A DNA stretch of 64,000 nucleotides from contig JADGHL010000011.1 of assembly GCA_019686135.1 (NCBI GenBank), positions 1-64,000 of the forward strand. The letters are read 5' to 3'. Under the pieces are notes generated by a model. That model had not been told where the DNA came from. It saw only the letters and a program-made list of their open reading frames with translations, and ran no database searches. Positions 1 through 10,745 of the stretch are shown piece after piece. Position 1 is the first letter of the stretch. Each line of letters opens with the position of its first letter. This stretch comes from Myxococcaceae bacterium. Lineage in GTDB: Bacteria > Myxococcota > Myxococcia > Myxococcales > Myxococcaceae. The translations under genes and the position numbers were made by a program.

Positions 1-923
1 GGCTGGCGGTGGGCGGCGGGCTGGTGGGGCTCACCTTCAGCGCGCTCACCGAATACGACCCGGGCGTCTCCTCGCGGCACCAGTACCAGGCGTACTACCT
101 GTTTGACGCGGCCACCGGCGCGCCGCGGACCTATTTCGGTTCCTGTTCGCACTCGTTCCAGCAGCGCCTCGTCTGGGACGGCGCGCGGTTCGTGGGTCTG
201 TGCCTGGGGGATGCCGGCCCGCGCGGGATCGGCGTAACGGCAGTCAGCCGGCAGGGCGAGGCCACCACCCGCATCGCGTTTGCGATCAAAGGCGGCGACG
301 ACAGCACCGGCGGCGCGTACCAAAACACCTTCAGCCGGGTGGGCGCGATCCTCCCCGGCGGGCTGGGCTATGCGCTGTTGTTCTCCACCGAGAACAGCCC
401 CGTCTACGACGTCGACAACGTGAATGCGCCGCGCGACCTCGTGTTTATGCACATCCGGCCCGACTTCGAGAAGTCGAAGCCGGCGTCGACCTACGACGTG
501 GCGATCGCCGACACCGCCGATCACAACTTCCGCGCCACCGGGCTGGAGGTGGAGATCCACGACTACTTCGGCGGCAGCTACACCGGGAAGAACCACGGGC
601 TCATCTGGCTCACGCAGTTCGCCGACACCTCGCAGAACGCAGAGAGCCCGAAGCTGGTGCGGCTCGCGAGCGGTCACTTCATCGCGCTCTGGGAGGAGTG
701 GACGCTGACCGCGTACACCGCCACGTACGGGATGGTGATCGACGAGTACGGCAACGTGCAGGTGCCGCGCACGAAGCTTGGCGACATGCGGCTGTCCCGC
801 GGCGATGACGCATTCGCCCTGGGCGATGGGGCCGCGTGGGTGGTGGGGGACGCCACCGTGCCCGCGCTCGTGCTCTACACCGTCGACGAGGCGCTGACGG
901 TGACGCGGTACGAGCTTCGCTGA
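1..923 (+). CDS. C-terminal part of a surface/secreted repeat protein (5' end outside window)
   Basis: The reading frame is already open at base 1, so only the C-terminal portion of about 306 residues is present. The GTG at position 9 need not be the start. I do not recognise a named family. A motif of the type LVWDGARFVGLCL and repeated short beta-type stretches rich in Gly, Asp and aromatic residues resemble the WDG-x-x-F repeats of myxobacterial secreted or lipoprotein beta-propeller-like proteins. No catalytic motif or membrane segment is visible. It ends 11 bases before the convergent sdhB stop, and no clear terminator lies between them. Surface location is inferred from composition only. 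Confidence 0.55.
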   Translation, partial: LAVGGGLVGLTFSALTEYDPGVSSRHQYQAYYLFDAATGAPRTYFGSCSHSFQQRLVWDGARFVGLCLGDAGPRGIGVTAVSRQGEATTRIAFAIKGGDDSTGGAYQNTFSRVGAILPGGLGYALLFSTENSPVYDVDNVNAPRDLVFMHIRPDFEKSKPASTYDVAIADTADHNFRATGLEVEIHDYFGGSYTGKNHGLIWLTQFADTSQNAESPKLVRLASGHFIALWEEWTLTAYTATYGMVIDEYGNVQVPRTKLGDMRLSRGDDAFALGDGAAWVVGDATVPALVLYTVDEALTVTRYELR

Positions 924-934
924 CCGCGGCGACC

Positions 935-1726
935 TTACGCCGGTCCGGAGTGCCCGGCCTCTTCGCCCTCGTCCTTCATGAAGAGGTCCTTCACCGTCTG
1001 CACGGTGACCGCGCGGTTCATCCGCATGATCGACGTCGTGAGCGGGATCTCCTTCGGGCAGACGCGCACGCAGTTCTGGGCCTTGCCGCAGTCCTGGATG
1101 CCGCCCTCCCCCATCAACGCGTGGTTGCGGTCCGCCGCGTTGAAGGCGCCGGTGGGGTGCGAGTTGAAGAGCCGGACCTGGCTGATGGCGAACGCGCCGA
1201 CGAAGTCGTTGTCCCGCGTGTACTGCGGGCAGGCCTCCAGGCAGCAGCCGCAGGTCATGCACGTGGAGAGCACGTAGCGCTCGGCCTGGACCTTCGGGCT
1301 GTAGCGCGGCCCCGGCCCCAGGTTGTGGGTGCCGTCCAGCGCGATCCACGCCTTCACCTTCTTCAGGTCCTCGAACATCCGGTTGCGGTCGACCGCCAGA
1401 TCGCGCGTCACCGGGAACTTCTTCAGAGGCTCGAGGGTGATCGGCTGCTCCAGCTTGTCGATCAGCGCCGAGCACGCCATCCGCACCCGGCCGTTGATGT
1501 TCATCGCGCAGCTGCCGCACACTTCTTCGAGGCAGTTCGAGTCCCAGTTCACGGGCGTGGTCTTCTGCCCCTGCGCGTTCACCGGGTTGCGCTGGATCTC
1601 CATCAGGCAGGAGATGACGTTGGCGCCTTTCTTGTAGGGAACCTTGAACTCCTCGAAGTAGCCCGCCTGGGTGGGCGACTCCTGACGCCAGATCTTCAGG
1701 TGGACGAAGCGATCGTTCGTGCTCAT
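935..1726 (-). CDS. sdhB: Succinate dehydrogenase/fumarate reductase iron-sulfur subunit
   Basis: This 263-residue protein carries electrons from the flavoprotein to the quinone in complex II. The N-terminal ferredoxin domain has the [2Fe-2S] cysteines C65, C70, C73 and C85. The C-terminal domain has the CMTCGCCLEACP cluster near 156-167 and a second C-x6-C-x3-CP cluster (CGKAQNCVRVCP), as expected for the [4Fe-4S] and [3Fe-4S] centres. The start at 1726 (MSTNDRF) was chosen over an upstream in-frame start because the latter would run into sdhA. It lies 29 bases downstream of the sdhA stop, so the two form an operon. The menaquinone made by the nearby men genes is a plausible electron acceptor or donor. 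Confidence 0.95.
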   Translation of the reverse strand: MSTNDRFVHLKIWRQESPTQAGYFEEFKVPYKKGANVISCLMEIQRNPVNAQGQKTTPVNWDSNCLEEVCGSCAMNINGRVRMACSALIDKLEQPITLEPLKKFPVTRDLAVDRNRMFEDLKKVKAWIALDGTHNLGPGPRYSPKVQAERYVLSTCMTCGCCLEACPQYTRDNDFVGAFAISQVRLFNSHPTGAFNAADRNHALMGEGGIQDCGKAQNCVRVCPKEIPLTTSIMRMNRAVTVQTVKDLFMKDEGEEAGHSGPA

Positions 1727-1755
1727 GGGTGCGCTCGGTTCCTGGAGAGAGTTCG

Positions 1756-3630
1756 TTACGCGTACCAGCGGGGCTCGGGTTCCATCACCGGAGTCGGGAT
1801 CGGCTCGTAGGTGATGTCCGGTCCATTCTCGGTGAAGCGGGCCATGGTGAGCTTGGCCCACTTCTCGTTGCGCTCACGCCACAGCTTCATCCACTCCGGA
1901 TCCTGGTTCGGATCGCGGGTCTTCGGCTCGGGGAGCTTGAAGTCCGGCTTGTAGTGCGCGCCGCGGCACTCGTCGCGCAGGAGCGCGCCCTTGGTGATCA
2001 CCTCCGCCAGCGCCAGCATGTTCCACAGCTGGTTCACGAACGACAGCGGGCGGTTGTTGGAGTTGGACGTGTCCAGCACGTTGATGCGGTGCCAGCGGTC
2101 CCGGAACTCGGCGATCTTGTTCAGGGTGGCCTTGAGCTTGTCGTTGTAACGGACCACCGTCACGTTCTCGGTCATCACGTCCCCGAGCTCGCGGGCGATC
2201 ACGTACGGGTTCTCCGTCCCGTTCATCTTCCGGATCTGCTCGAAGCGCTCGGTCCAGTACTTCTTCGCGTCGTCGAAGTACTTCTGCGACACCGCGCCGG
2301 CGCTCTTCGCGTTGTTCTTCGCGTAGCTGATCATCGCCGGGCCGCCGATGGTGCCGGCGTAGATGCAGGAGACCAGCGAGTTGGCGCCCAGGCGGTTGGC
2401 GCCGTGGATCGAGTAGTCGGCCTCGCCGCCGGCGAACAGGCCCGGGATGGTGGTGGCCTGGTTCTTCGGGCTGCCGTCCGCCGGGGTGAGCGTGCGCGGA
2501 TCCGGGTCGAAGGTGACGTAGAGCCCACCCATCGAGTAGTGCATCCCGGGGAAGATCTTCATCGGCGTGACGCGCGGGTCGTCGCCGACGAACTTCTCGT
2601 AGATCTCCATCACCCCCTTGATCTTCCGGTCGAGCTCCTCCGCCGGGATGTGGGTGACGTCGAGGTACACCGCATCCCCGCCGTCGATGCCCATGCCGAG
2701 GTTGCGGCACACGTCGAAGATCTCGCGGGTGGCCACGTCGCGCGGGACAAGGTTCTTGTACTTGGGGTAGCGCTCCTCGAGGAAGTACCAGCGCTCGGAC
2801 TCGGGGATGTCGCGCGGGTGGCGCTTGTCGCCCTTCTTCTTCGGCACCCAGACCCTTCCGCCCTCGCCGCGAACGGATTCGCTCATCAGCCGGAGTTTGT
2901 CCTCGCCCGGGATGGAGGTCGGGTGGACCTGGATGAACTCGCCGTTGCAGTAGATCGCGCCCTCGATGTAGGCGCGCCCCGCGGCGGTGCCGGTGTTGAT
3001 CACCGAGTTGGTGGAGCGCCCGAAGATGATCCCCGGGCCGCCGGTGGCGAGCATCACCGCCTCGGCGGGGAAGGTGCGGATCTCCATGGTACGCAGGTCC
3101 ATCGCCACGGAGCCGACGCAGCGGCCGGCCTCGTCGCGCACCATCCCCAGCCACTCCCAGTACTCGTACTTGGTGACCAGCCCCTCCGCCTCGTAGCGGC
3201 GCACCTGCTCGTCCAGCGCGTAGAGCAACTGCTGGCCGGTGGTGGCACCCGCGAACGCGGTGCGGTGGTGGAGCGTGCCGCCGAAGCGGCGGAAGTCCAG
3301 GTTGCCCTCGGGCGTGCGGTTGAACGGCACGCCCATCCGGTCGAGCATGTAGATGATGCCCGGCGCCGCGTAGCACATCCCCTTGACCGAGGTCTGCTCG
3401 GCGAGGAAGTCGCCACCGCGGAGCGTGTCTCTCACGTGGATGTCGGGATGATCGCCCTCACCTTTGGTGTTCACGGCGCCGTTGATCCCGCCCTGCGCGC
3501 ACACCGAGTGGCTGCGCTTCACCGGAACGATCGAAAGCAGATCGACGTGCTGTCCGGCCTCTGCCAGCTTGATGGTCGTCATCAGGCCTGCCAGGCCGCC
3601 GCCCACCACAGTGAAACGTGCATTCGCCAT
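1756..3630 (-). CDS. sdhA: Succinate dehydrogenase/fumarate reductase flavoprotein subunit
   Basis: This 624-residue flavoprotein interconverts succinate and fumarate. The N-terminal Rossmann motif VVGGGLAGL is followed by SHSVCAQGGI, with His41 in the place of the covalent FAD histidine. The later HPTSI and MGGLYV segments and the REL-type helices of the catalytic domain are present, and the length is normal. sdhB follows. Upstream, where many deltaproteobacterial operons carry sdhC, there are only 119 bases and then a divergent hemerythrin gene, so no cytochrome b subunit is encoded here. A possible promoter lies at 3668-3695. Confidence 0.95.
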   Translation of the reverse strand: MANARFTVVGGGLAGLMTTIKLAEAGQHVDLLSIVPVKRSHSVCAQGGINGAVNTKGEGDHPDIHVRDTLRGGDFLAEQTSVKGMCYAAPGIIYMLDRMGVPFNRTPEGNLDFRRFGGTLHHRTAFAGATTGQQLLYALDEQVRRYEAEGLVTKYEYWEWLGMVRDEAGRCVGSVAMDLRTMEIRTFPAEAVMLATGGPGIIFGRSTNSVINTGTAAGRAYIEGAIYCNGEFIQVHPTSIPGEDKLRLMSESVRGEGGRVWVPKKKGDKRHPRDIPESERWYFLEERYPKYKNLVPRDVATREIFDVCRNLGMGIDGGDAVYLDVTHIPAEELDRKIKGVMEIYEKFVGDDPRVTPMKIFPGMHYSMGGLYVTFDPDPRTLTPADGSPKNQATTIPGLFAGGEADYSIHGANRLGANSLVSCIYAGTIGGPAMISYAKNNAKSAGAVSQKYFDDAKKYWTERFEQIRKMNGTENPYVIARELGDVMTENVTVVRYNDKLKATLNKIAEFRDRWHRINVLDTSNSNNRPLSFVNQLWNMLALAEVITKGALLRDECRGAHYKPDFKLPEPKTRDPNQDPEWMKLWRERNEKWAKLTMARFTENGPDITYEPIPTPVMEPEPRWYA

Positions 3631-3667
3631 GTTCGAGTGACTCCGAGAGGACAGACTCAGGGTGTGG

Positions 3668-3695
3668 CTCTTAACCCGCTGATCTTTCGGGTCAA
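3668..3695 (-). promoter_or_regulatory. Putative sdhAB promoter
   Basis: On the minus strand a TTGACC box (3690-3695) is followed after 16 bases by TAAGAG (3668-3673), about 38 bases upstream of the sdhA ATG. The match to the -35 consensus is good and to the -10 only moderate. It sits in the divergent spacer shared with the hemerythrin gene. Confidence 0.35.
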
Positions 3696-3749
3696 AGGAA
3701 CTTTCAAGCGCGCCAATAAGGACGCGCCATCCGGGGCATTACGGAACCG

Positions 3750-4262
3750 ATGAGCACCGGATTGAAAAGGGACGCGGGACCCATCTTCGAGCTGCTCGAG
3801 GCGGATCACCAACGGCTGGATGGGCTCCTCGCCCGCGCCGTGGCGGATCCCTCCCGCATCGACCGCGAGGCGTGCGACGCGTTCCGCCATGGGCTCCTAC
3901 GGCACATCGCCATGGAGGAGAAGGTGCTCCTGCCCGAGGCGATGCGCCGTTCGGGAAAGAGCCTGCCCGTCGCCCGCATCCTGCGCCTGGATCACGCGGC
4001 GCTCGCGGCGCTCCTCGTTCCCACGCCGACGCCGGAGGGCATCTCCACGATCGGCCGTATCCTCTCCGAGCACAACCCGCTGGAGGAGGGGCCCGAGGGG
4101 CTGTACGCCACCTGCGAGCGGCTCGTGGGCGCACAGGCCGACGCGCTGGTGGAACGGATGCGCGCGCTCCCGCCGGTGAAGGTGGCCGCGCACTTCGACG
4201 GGCCGCGGATCCACCAGCACATCGAGCAGCTCCTGCGCGCAAGAGACCAAGGCCGCCGATGA
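3750..4262 (+). CDS. Hemerythrin HHE-domain protein
   Basis: This 170-residue protein is predicted to be a four-helix bundle of the hemerythrin/HHE class that binds a non-haem di-iron centre. Candidate ligands are H20 (ADHQRLD), H47, H52 and E56 (the HGLLRHIAMEE stretch), H82 (LDHAAL), and H108 and E112 (SEHNPLEE). The spacing fits the HHE cation-binding family. The cytosolic role could be oxygen, nitric oxide or iron handling; sequence alone does not decide. It is divergent from sdhA and convergent with mdh, and ends right at the terminator used by the mdh operon. Confidence 0.8.
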   Translation: MSTGLKRDAGPIFELLEADHQRLDGLLARAVADPSRIDREACDAFRHGLLRHIAMEEKVLLPEAMRRSGKSLPVARILRLDHAALAALLVPTPTPEGISTIGRILSEHNPLEEGPEGLYATCERLVGAQADALVERMRALPPVKVAAHFDGPRIHQHIEQLLRARDQGRR

Positions 4263-4295
4263 AAAAAGGCCGGACGCCCCAATGGCGCCCGGCCT
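4262..4295 (-). terminator. Rho-independent terminator of the icd-mdh operon
   Basis: Arms 4267-4278 and 4284-4295 form a 12-bp stem with one A-C mismatch and a 5-base loop. On the minus strand it is followed by a run of six T (complement of 4262-4267). It lies about 28 bases past the mdh stop and abuts the end of the convergent hemerythrin gene. Confidence 0.85.
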
Positions 4296-4323
4296 GGCCA
4301 TGGACATCCGGAGCGGCCCGGAC

Positions 4324-5280
<957 letters not shown>

Positions 5281-5308
5281 TCACCACTGACCACGCACCA
5301 GTCACCAC

Positions 5309-6604
<1,296 letters not shown>

Positions 6605-6641
6605 GGTGCATCTTCTCCTGAGGATGTGCGGAAAGGCGGCC

Positions 6642-6670
6642 CTTATAGGGAACGACCTTTGACGCATCAA
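6642..6670 (-). promoter_or_regulatory. Promoter of icd-mdh
   Basis: On the minus strand TTGATG (6665-6670) and TATAAG (6642-6647) are separated by exactly 17 bases, close to the housekeeping sigma consensus. It lies about 38 bases upstream of the icd ATG, leaving room for the AGGAG ribosome site. Confidence 0.7.
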
Positions 6671-6700
6671 GGAGCAATGGTTCGCCGCGGCCGGAAGCGG

Positions 6701-7273
6701 TCACCGCTCGCGGAACACCCCGAACATCCCGCCCACGTCCAGGCGCGCGGTCTTCACGAACATCCGCAGCGCGCGCTCGGTGGCGTCGGCGAGCTGGGTC
6801 ATCCGCCGCAGCCGCTCCAGCCGGGACTTGTCCACCCGCCCCGCCGCCTGCGCCAGCCGCATCGCCTCGCCGAGGTCCGCCCGGATGCGGGCGATGAACT
6901 CGCCCTCGCGCTGTTCGATCACCTTGCGCACCATCTTGAGCAGCTCGGTCTCGGCGCGGTAGCGCCAGGCGCCGGTGCCCGGTTCGCGGACGCGGAGGAT
7001 GACGCCCCAGCGTTCGAGATCACGAAGCAGCATCGACACGCCGCCCTTGGAGAGCTGGAGCGTCTTCTCCAGCTCGCCCGCGGTCATCGCGGCGTCGCGC
7101 AGGTACAGCAGCGCCCACACGCGGCCCTGGTTGCGCTTGAAGCCCCAGAATTCGATCACGTGGCCGACCGCATCGACGGCGATCGCCTCCCAGCGTTCGA
7201 GCGGGGCCGCCTCGTCGCTAGAGGGCCTGCTCCGGCTGCGCGATCCGCCCTGCGTCCACAGGATTCCCTTCAT
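6701..7273 (-). CDS. GbsR/MarR-type winged-helix transcriptional regulator
   Basis: This protein of about 190 residues has a central winged helix. The segment VIEFWGFKRNQGRVWALLYL followed by TAGELEKTLQLSKGGVSMLL and DLERWGVI is typical of the COG1510 GbsR/MarR branch; a long C-terminal helical part probably dimerises. The ATG at 7273 overlaps the end of the prenyl synthase gene by 56 bases. No better start is seen, and the regulator domain begins about 30 residues later. It is the last gene of the men operon, so its level tracks that operon. I infer that it is the local regulator acting at the GTTCA-N8-TGAAC sites at 8281 and 15595. The ligand is unknown. Confidence 0.85.
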   Translation of the reverse strand: MKGILWTQGGSRSRSRPSSDEAAPLERWEAIAVDAVGHVIEFWGFKRNQGRVWALLYLRDAAMTAGELEKTLQLSKGGVSMLLRDLERWGVILRVREPGTGAWRYRAETELLKMVRKVIEQREGEFIARIRADLGEAMRLAQAAGRVDKSRLERLRRMTQLADATERALRMFVKTARLDVGGMFGVFRER

Positions 7274-8267
7274 CCGCGCCTCCCACGTCGTCGAAGGCGG
7301 TGGCGAGCTTGTGGGCGTACCCGACGAGCTCCACGCCGCCCGGCCGTTGAGCATAGGGGCTGAACACCTCCAGCGCCGCGTGCACCTCGGCCTTGATCCT
7401 CCGGACCGACTCCTGGATGGCCCCGGTGGCCCGCACCGCCGCGCCCAGCTCACGCAGGCGCTCCGGGGTCATCGCCCCGAAGCCCCACGCGTCCTTGATC
7501 CGCTTCTTCACCGCCGGGTCCTTCTGCGCGGCGACGAGGATGGGCAACGACGGCGTCTTCGAGGCGAGGTCGGCGAACGGCGTCTTGCCCTCATCTCCAC
7601 CGAGCAGGTCCTTCACGTCGTCCGCGATCTGGAAGGCGATGCCGAGGCGCCGGCCGAACTCGTCGAAGCGGGGGCGGGCCTCGTCGTTCCCGGCGAACCG
7701 CGCGGCGGCGATGCCGCAGAAGCCGAACAGCGCGCCGGTCTTCGCCTCGGCGATGAAGCGCATCCGTTCCAACGGCAGGTCGAGATCGCCGCGAGCCTCC
7801 AGCTCCGCGATGGTGCCGCGGGTCATCTCGGCCACGCACTCGAGCGCGTCGTGCATCACCTTCGGCTCCATCGACAGAAGCCGCTGCAGCCCGAGGGTGA
7901 GGACCATGTCGCCGGTCATCACCGCCATCACGTTGCCCCACAGCGCGTTCACCGTGGGCCGGCCGCGGCGGTACATCCCGGCGTCGACCACGTCGTCGTG
8001 CAACAGGCTCGCCGAGTGGATCAGCTCGGCCGCCACGCCCGCGTGGACGAAGCGCTCGTCGTCTAGGGGCATCCCGAGCGCGCGCGCGAAGTAGAGCACC
8101 AGCAACGGGCGCAGCCGCTTGGCGCCACCGCCCACGCACAGGTGGCGCGCGGCCTGCTTCATCATGTCGCCCTCCGGCTGGCCGGCCGGCGTCCCGTCCG
8201 CCAGCGCCGCCTTCAGCACCTCCTCCACGTTCCCCAGGTAGCCGGTCGTCTCAAGTGCGTTGGTCAT
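7218..8267 (-). CDS. Trans-polyprenyl diphosphate synthase (menaquinone side chain)
   Basis: This 349-residue protein condenses isopentenyl units into an allylic polyprenyl diphosphate. It has GGGAKRLRPLL near the N-terminus, the first Asp-rich motif LLHDDVVD, RRGRPTVN, and the second motif FQIADDVKD (DDxxD type). Its position after menE and in the same operon as menA strongly suggests that it makes the tail that MenA attaches to dihydroxynaphthoate. Chain length cannot be read reliably. Its start overlaps the menE end by 17 bases, and a GTTCA palindrome lies 13 bases upstream of the ATG. Confidence 0.9.
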   Translation of the reverse strand: MTNALETTGYLGNVEEVLKAALADGTPAGQPEGDMMKQAARHLCVGGGAKRLRPLLVLYFARALGMPLDDERFVHAGVAAELIHSASLLHDDVVDAGMYRRGRPTVNALWGNVMAVMTGDMVLTLGLQRLLSMEPKVMHDALECVAEMTRGTIAELEARGDLDLPLERMRFIAEAKTGALFGFCGIAAARFAGNDEARPRFDEFGRRLGIAFQIADDVKDLLGGDEGKTPFADLASKTPSLPILVAAQKDPAVKKRIKDAWGFGAMTPERLRELGAAVRATGAIQESVRRIKAEVHAALEVFSPYAQRPGGVELVGYAHKLATAFDDVGGADEGNPVDAGRIAQPEQAL

Positions 8268-9672
8268 GTTCGTTCACCAGGTTCAGGACTTCATGAACTT
8301 CGGGCACTGCGAAGTGCGCGGCGATCGCCTTGCGATCGAGCTTCCCGTTCGCGGTTCGCGGGAGCGCGGGCACCTGCGCGAACCGCCGCGGGACCTTGAA
8401 GCCGGCGAGGTGGGCGCGGCAGAAGGCGATGAGCGACGCCTCGGTCGGAAGGGGTTCCATCGCCGGGCGCGCGACCCACAGCGCGGCAGGGACCTGCCCC
8501 CACGTCGGATCGGGCAGCGCGGTGACCGCGGCCTCGGCGATGGCCGGGTGCCTCGCCAGCACCGCTTCGATCTCCGCCGGGTACACGTTCTCGCCGCCGG
8601 AGACGATCAGATCGCTCCGCCGCGCGTGGACCTTCAGCCGGCCACGTTCATCGAGCTCACCGAGGTCTCCGGTCTTCAGCCACCCGTCTTCCGTGAAAAC
8701 GTTCGCGGTGGCGGTTGCGTCCTCGAAGTAGCCGCGCATCACCGTGGGGCCGCGGACCTGGATTCCGCCGTCGCGATCGATCCGGACCTCGACTCCGTCC
8801 AGCGGGCGTCCGGAGGTGGTGCCGTCCGCCTCCGCAAGGCGCTCGGTGGCCACCTGCGAACAGGCCTCGGTGAGCCCATACGTGTGCAACACCGGGAAGC
8901 CGCGCTCCCTCGCGCGGGCCAACAGATCAGCGGACGCGGCGGCACCACCCACCAGGACCGCACGCAGGTGCGGCGGCGCCCGTCTCCCGTCGGCGTCAAG
9001 CAGCCACTTGAGCTGCGTGGGCACCACGCTCAGGTGGGTGATGTCGTCCTCGTGGAGGCTGCGCAGCACCGCGTGGGCATCGAAGCGCTCGTGGAGGACC
9101 ACCGAGGCGCCGTAGACCGCGCACCGGTGCACCAGGGCGAGGCCGCCGATGTGGAACATCGGCATGCACAGGAGCCAGCGCTGCGCCGGATCCGCACCAA
9201 GGTTCGCGCCCGAGGCCCGCGCGAGCGCGTCGAAGTTCCCGAAGGTGAGCTCCGCGCCCCGGGGCGTCCCGGTGGTCCCGGAGGTGAAGAGGATCGCCCG
9301 CGGCGCTTCGCCGTCCGTCCCCATGTCCGCGTCGACCTGTCGCGCGATGTCCCCTTCGCCCAGAACCAGCGCCGGGCGGATCCGATGCAGGAGCGCATCG
9401 CGCTCGGGCACCGCGAGCCGCGCGTTGAGCGGCACCCACGTCGCGCCCACCCGCGCCGCGGCGTGGAAGTCGCAGATCTTCTGCACGCTGTTCCAGCCCA
9501 GCACGGCGATCCGGCTTTTGAGCCGGGCGCCCAAAGCGCGCAGCGCCTCTTCTTTGCGGGTCACCTCGAGGTCGAGGTCGCGGTAACGCCACACGCGCCC
9601 CTCGCCGATGACCGCGATCGCTTCGGGAGTTCTTTCCGCCCAGTGGCGGATGGGACAGACGCGCGCGCTCAC
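8251..9672 (-). CDS. menE: o-Succinylbenzoate-CoA ligase
   Basis: This 473-residue adenylate-forming enzyme activates o-succinylbenzoate to its CoA thioester. It has the P-loop-like ILFTSGTTGTPRG, the HTYGLTEA motif, GWLKTGDLGELD, the hinge RRSDLIVSGGENVYP, and the late catalytic lysine in TANGKLDRK. The GTG start at 9672 gives a GTGA overlap with the menC stop; the in-frame extension further upstream is only the shadow of menC. The downstream step (menB, naphthoate synthase) is not in this window. Confidence 0.93.
   Translation of the reverse strand: MSARVCPIRHWAERTPEAIAVIGEGRVWRYRDLDLEVTRKEEALRALGARLKSRIAVLGWNSVQKICDFHAAARVGATWVPLNARLAVPERDALLHRIRPALVLGEGDIARQVDADMGTDGEAPRAILFTSGTTGTPRGAELTFGNFDALARASGANLGADPAQRWLLCMPMFHIGGLALVHRCAVYGASVVLHERFDAHAVLRSLHEDDITHLSVVPTQLKWLLDADGRRAPPHLRAVLVGGAAASADLLARARERGFPVLHTYGLTEACSQVATERLAEADGTTSGRPLDGVEVRIDRDGGIQVRGPTVMRGYFEDATATANVFTEDGWLKTGDLGELDERGRLKVHARRSDLIVSGGENVYPAEIEAVLARHPAIAEAAVTALPDPTWGQVPAALWVARPAMEPLPTEASLIAFCRAHLAGFKVPRRFAQVPALPRTANGKLDRKAIAAHFAVPEVHEVLNLVNEHDQRT
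8281..8298. promoter_or_regulatory. GTTCA-N8-TGAAC palindrome upstream of prenyl synthase and regulator
   Basis: The 18-base element GTTCAGGACTTCATGAAC has 5-bp perfect arms. It lies inside the 3' end of menE, 13 bases upstream of the prenyl synthase ATG. It matches the element at 15595-15612 at 14 of 18 positions, and the match continues into the next nine bases (21 of 27 overall). It may be an internal operator allowing separate control of the prenyl synthase/regulator pair. The coding constraint on menE is a confounder. Confidence 0.45.
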
Positions 9673-10745
9673 GCCGCCCTCCCCTCCTCGGACCCGAGCC
9701 CACCGCCATCGTCGAAGCGGATCTCGCCCCGGACGGGCGTCAGCCACGAAGGCGGTTCGTCCAGGAACAACGCGCCGGTGGCAAGGCCGTGCGCGAGCCC
9801 ACAGTCCGGCAGCGCCGCCGCCGCGTGCGCCGCAGCCGCGCGCCCCACCGGCCCTTCGAGGCTGCTGGCCACGAACACGCGGAGCCCCGAACGCTGCGCC
9901 TCCCATCCCAGGCGCACCGTCCGCAACAGGCCGCCCAACACCATCGGGCGCAGCACCAGCACGTCGGCCTTCGTGGTGGGAAGCATCAACCCGCCCGTCA
10001 CGAGCGCCTCGTCCGCCGCGATGGGGCAGATCCCTGCCCGGCGCACCGCCTCCAGCGCATCGAGGTCCGCCGCCGGCACCGGCTGTTCGCACAGCTCGAG
10101 GCCGACCGGAGCAAGCGCGCGCAGGTGCATCATGGCCTCGTTCGCGGACCAGGCGCCGTTGGCGTCCACGCGGATCCGGAGGTCCGGGCCGACCGCGGCG
10201 CGCAGCGCGCCGAGCCGCTCCACGTCCAGTTCCAGCGGCCCCACGCCGACCTTCACCTTCACCGTCGTGAAGCCTGCCGCCAGCGCCGCGCGCCCCTCGG
10301 TGGCGAGCTCCGCCGCGGACTGCGCAGTGAGCAGCGCGTTCACCGGCACGGTCGTTCGGGGCTGTTCGCCCAGGATCCGCCGCAGCGGCACGCCCTCTGC
10401 CTGCGCGATGAGATCGAGCAGCGCGCACTCCACCGCGTGACGCGACGCCGGGCGCTCGTGCAACGCCTCGCACTCATCCAGCCAGCGTTCGAGCGCCGCG
10501 ACTGGCTCGGGGACGCTCTGCTCCATCAGCCAGGCGCAGGCCGCCTTGAGCGCCTGCTGCGCGGACGCCACGTCCTCGGGCCCACCGAATTCCACAAGCG
10601 GCGTGCACTCGCCCACGCCCACGCAGTCGCCCGCGCGCAGGGTGAGCAGCCACCCTTCGCGCACACGGAACTCGGCCGCGGCGGTGCGCCATGGGCGCCG
10701 AAACCCGAGCGAGATCTTCTGGAGCTGGTAGTCCGTGACGATCAC
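9669..10745 (-). CDS. menC: o-Succinylbenzoate synthase (enolase superfamily)
   Basis: This 358-residue protein dehydrates SHCHC to o-succinylbenzoate. The barrel residues visible are the KxK motif K163/K165 (TVKVKVG), metal ligands D194 (VDANGAW), E220 (ELCEQP) and D245 (ADEAL). The second active-site lysine of the family usually sits in an IKPxxxGG context; here the equivalent VLVLRPMVLGG carries Arg266. This may change activity or reflect a lineage variant. The GTG start at 10745 makes a GTGA overlap with menA, and its stop makes the same overlap with menE. Operon context makes the assignment firm. Confidence 0.9.
   Translation of the reverse strand: MIVTDYQLQKISLGFRRPWRTAAAEFRVREGWLLTLRAGDCVGVGECTPLVEFGGPEDVASAQQALKAACAWLMEQSVPEPVAALERWLDECEALHERPASRHAVECALLDLIAQAEGVPLRRILGEQPRTTVPVNALLTAQSAAELATEGRAALAAGFTTVKVKVGVGPLELDVERLGALRAAVGPDLRIRVDANGAWSANEAMMHLRALAPVGLELCEQPVPAADLDALEAVRRAGICPIAADEALVTGGLMLPTTKADVLVLRPMVLGGLLRTVRLGWEAQRSGLRVFVASSLEGPVGRAAAAHAAAALPDCGLAHGLATGALFLDEPPSWLTPVRGEIRFDDGGGLGSEEGRAA

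Noticed and set aside
3631-3749. Hidden sdhC between sdhA and the hemerythrin gene
   Set aside because: Only 119 bases are available, with promoter-like boxes and no hydrophobic reading frame.
1729-3753. 674-codon open frame opposite sdhA
   Set aside because: Shadow frame; sdhA motifs on the minus strand are unambiguous, and this translation has only repetitive Arg/Val/His composition.
8251-10473. 740-codon protein containing menE plus an N-terminal domain
   Set aside because: The extra N-terminal part reads antisense-like Arg/Gly-rich sequence over menC; the GTG at 9672 with a GTGA overlap starts the real ligase.
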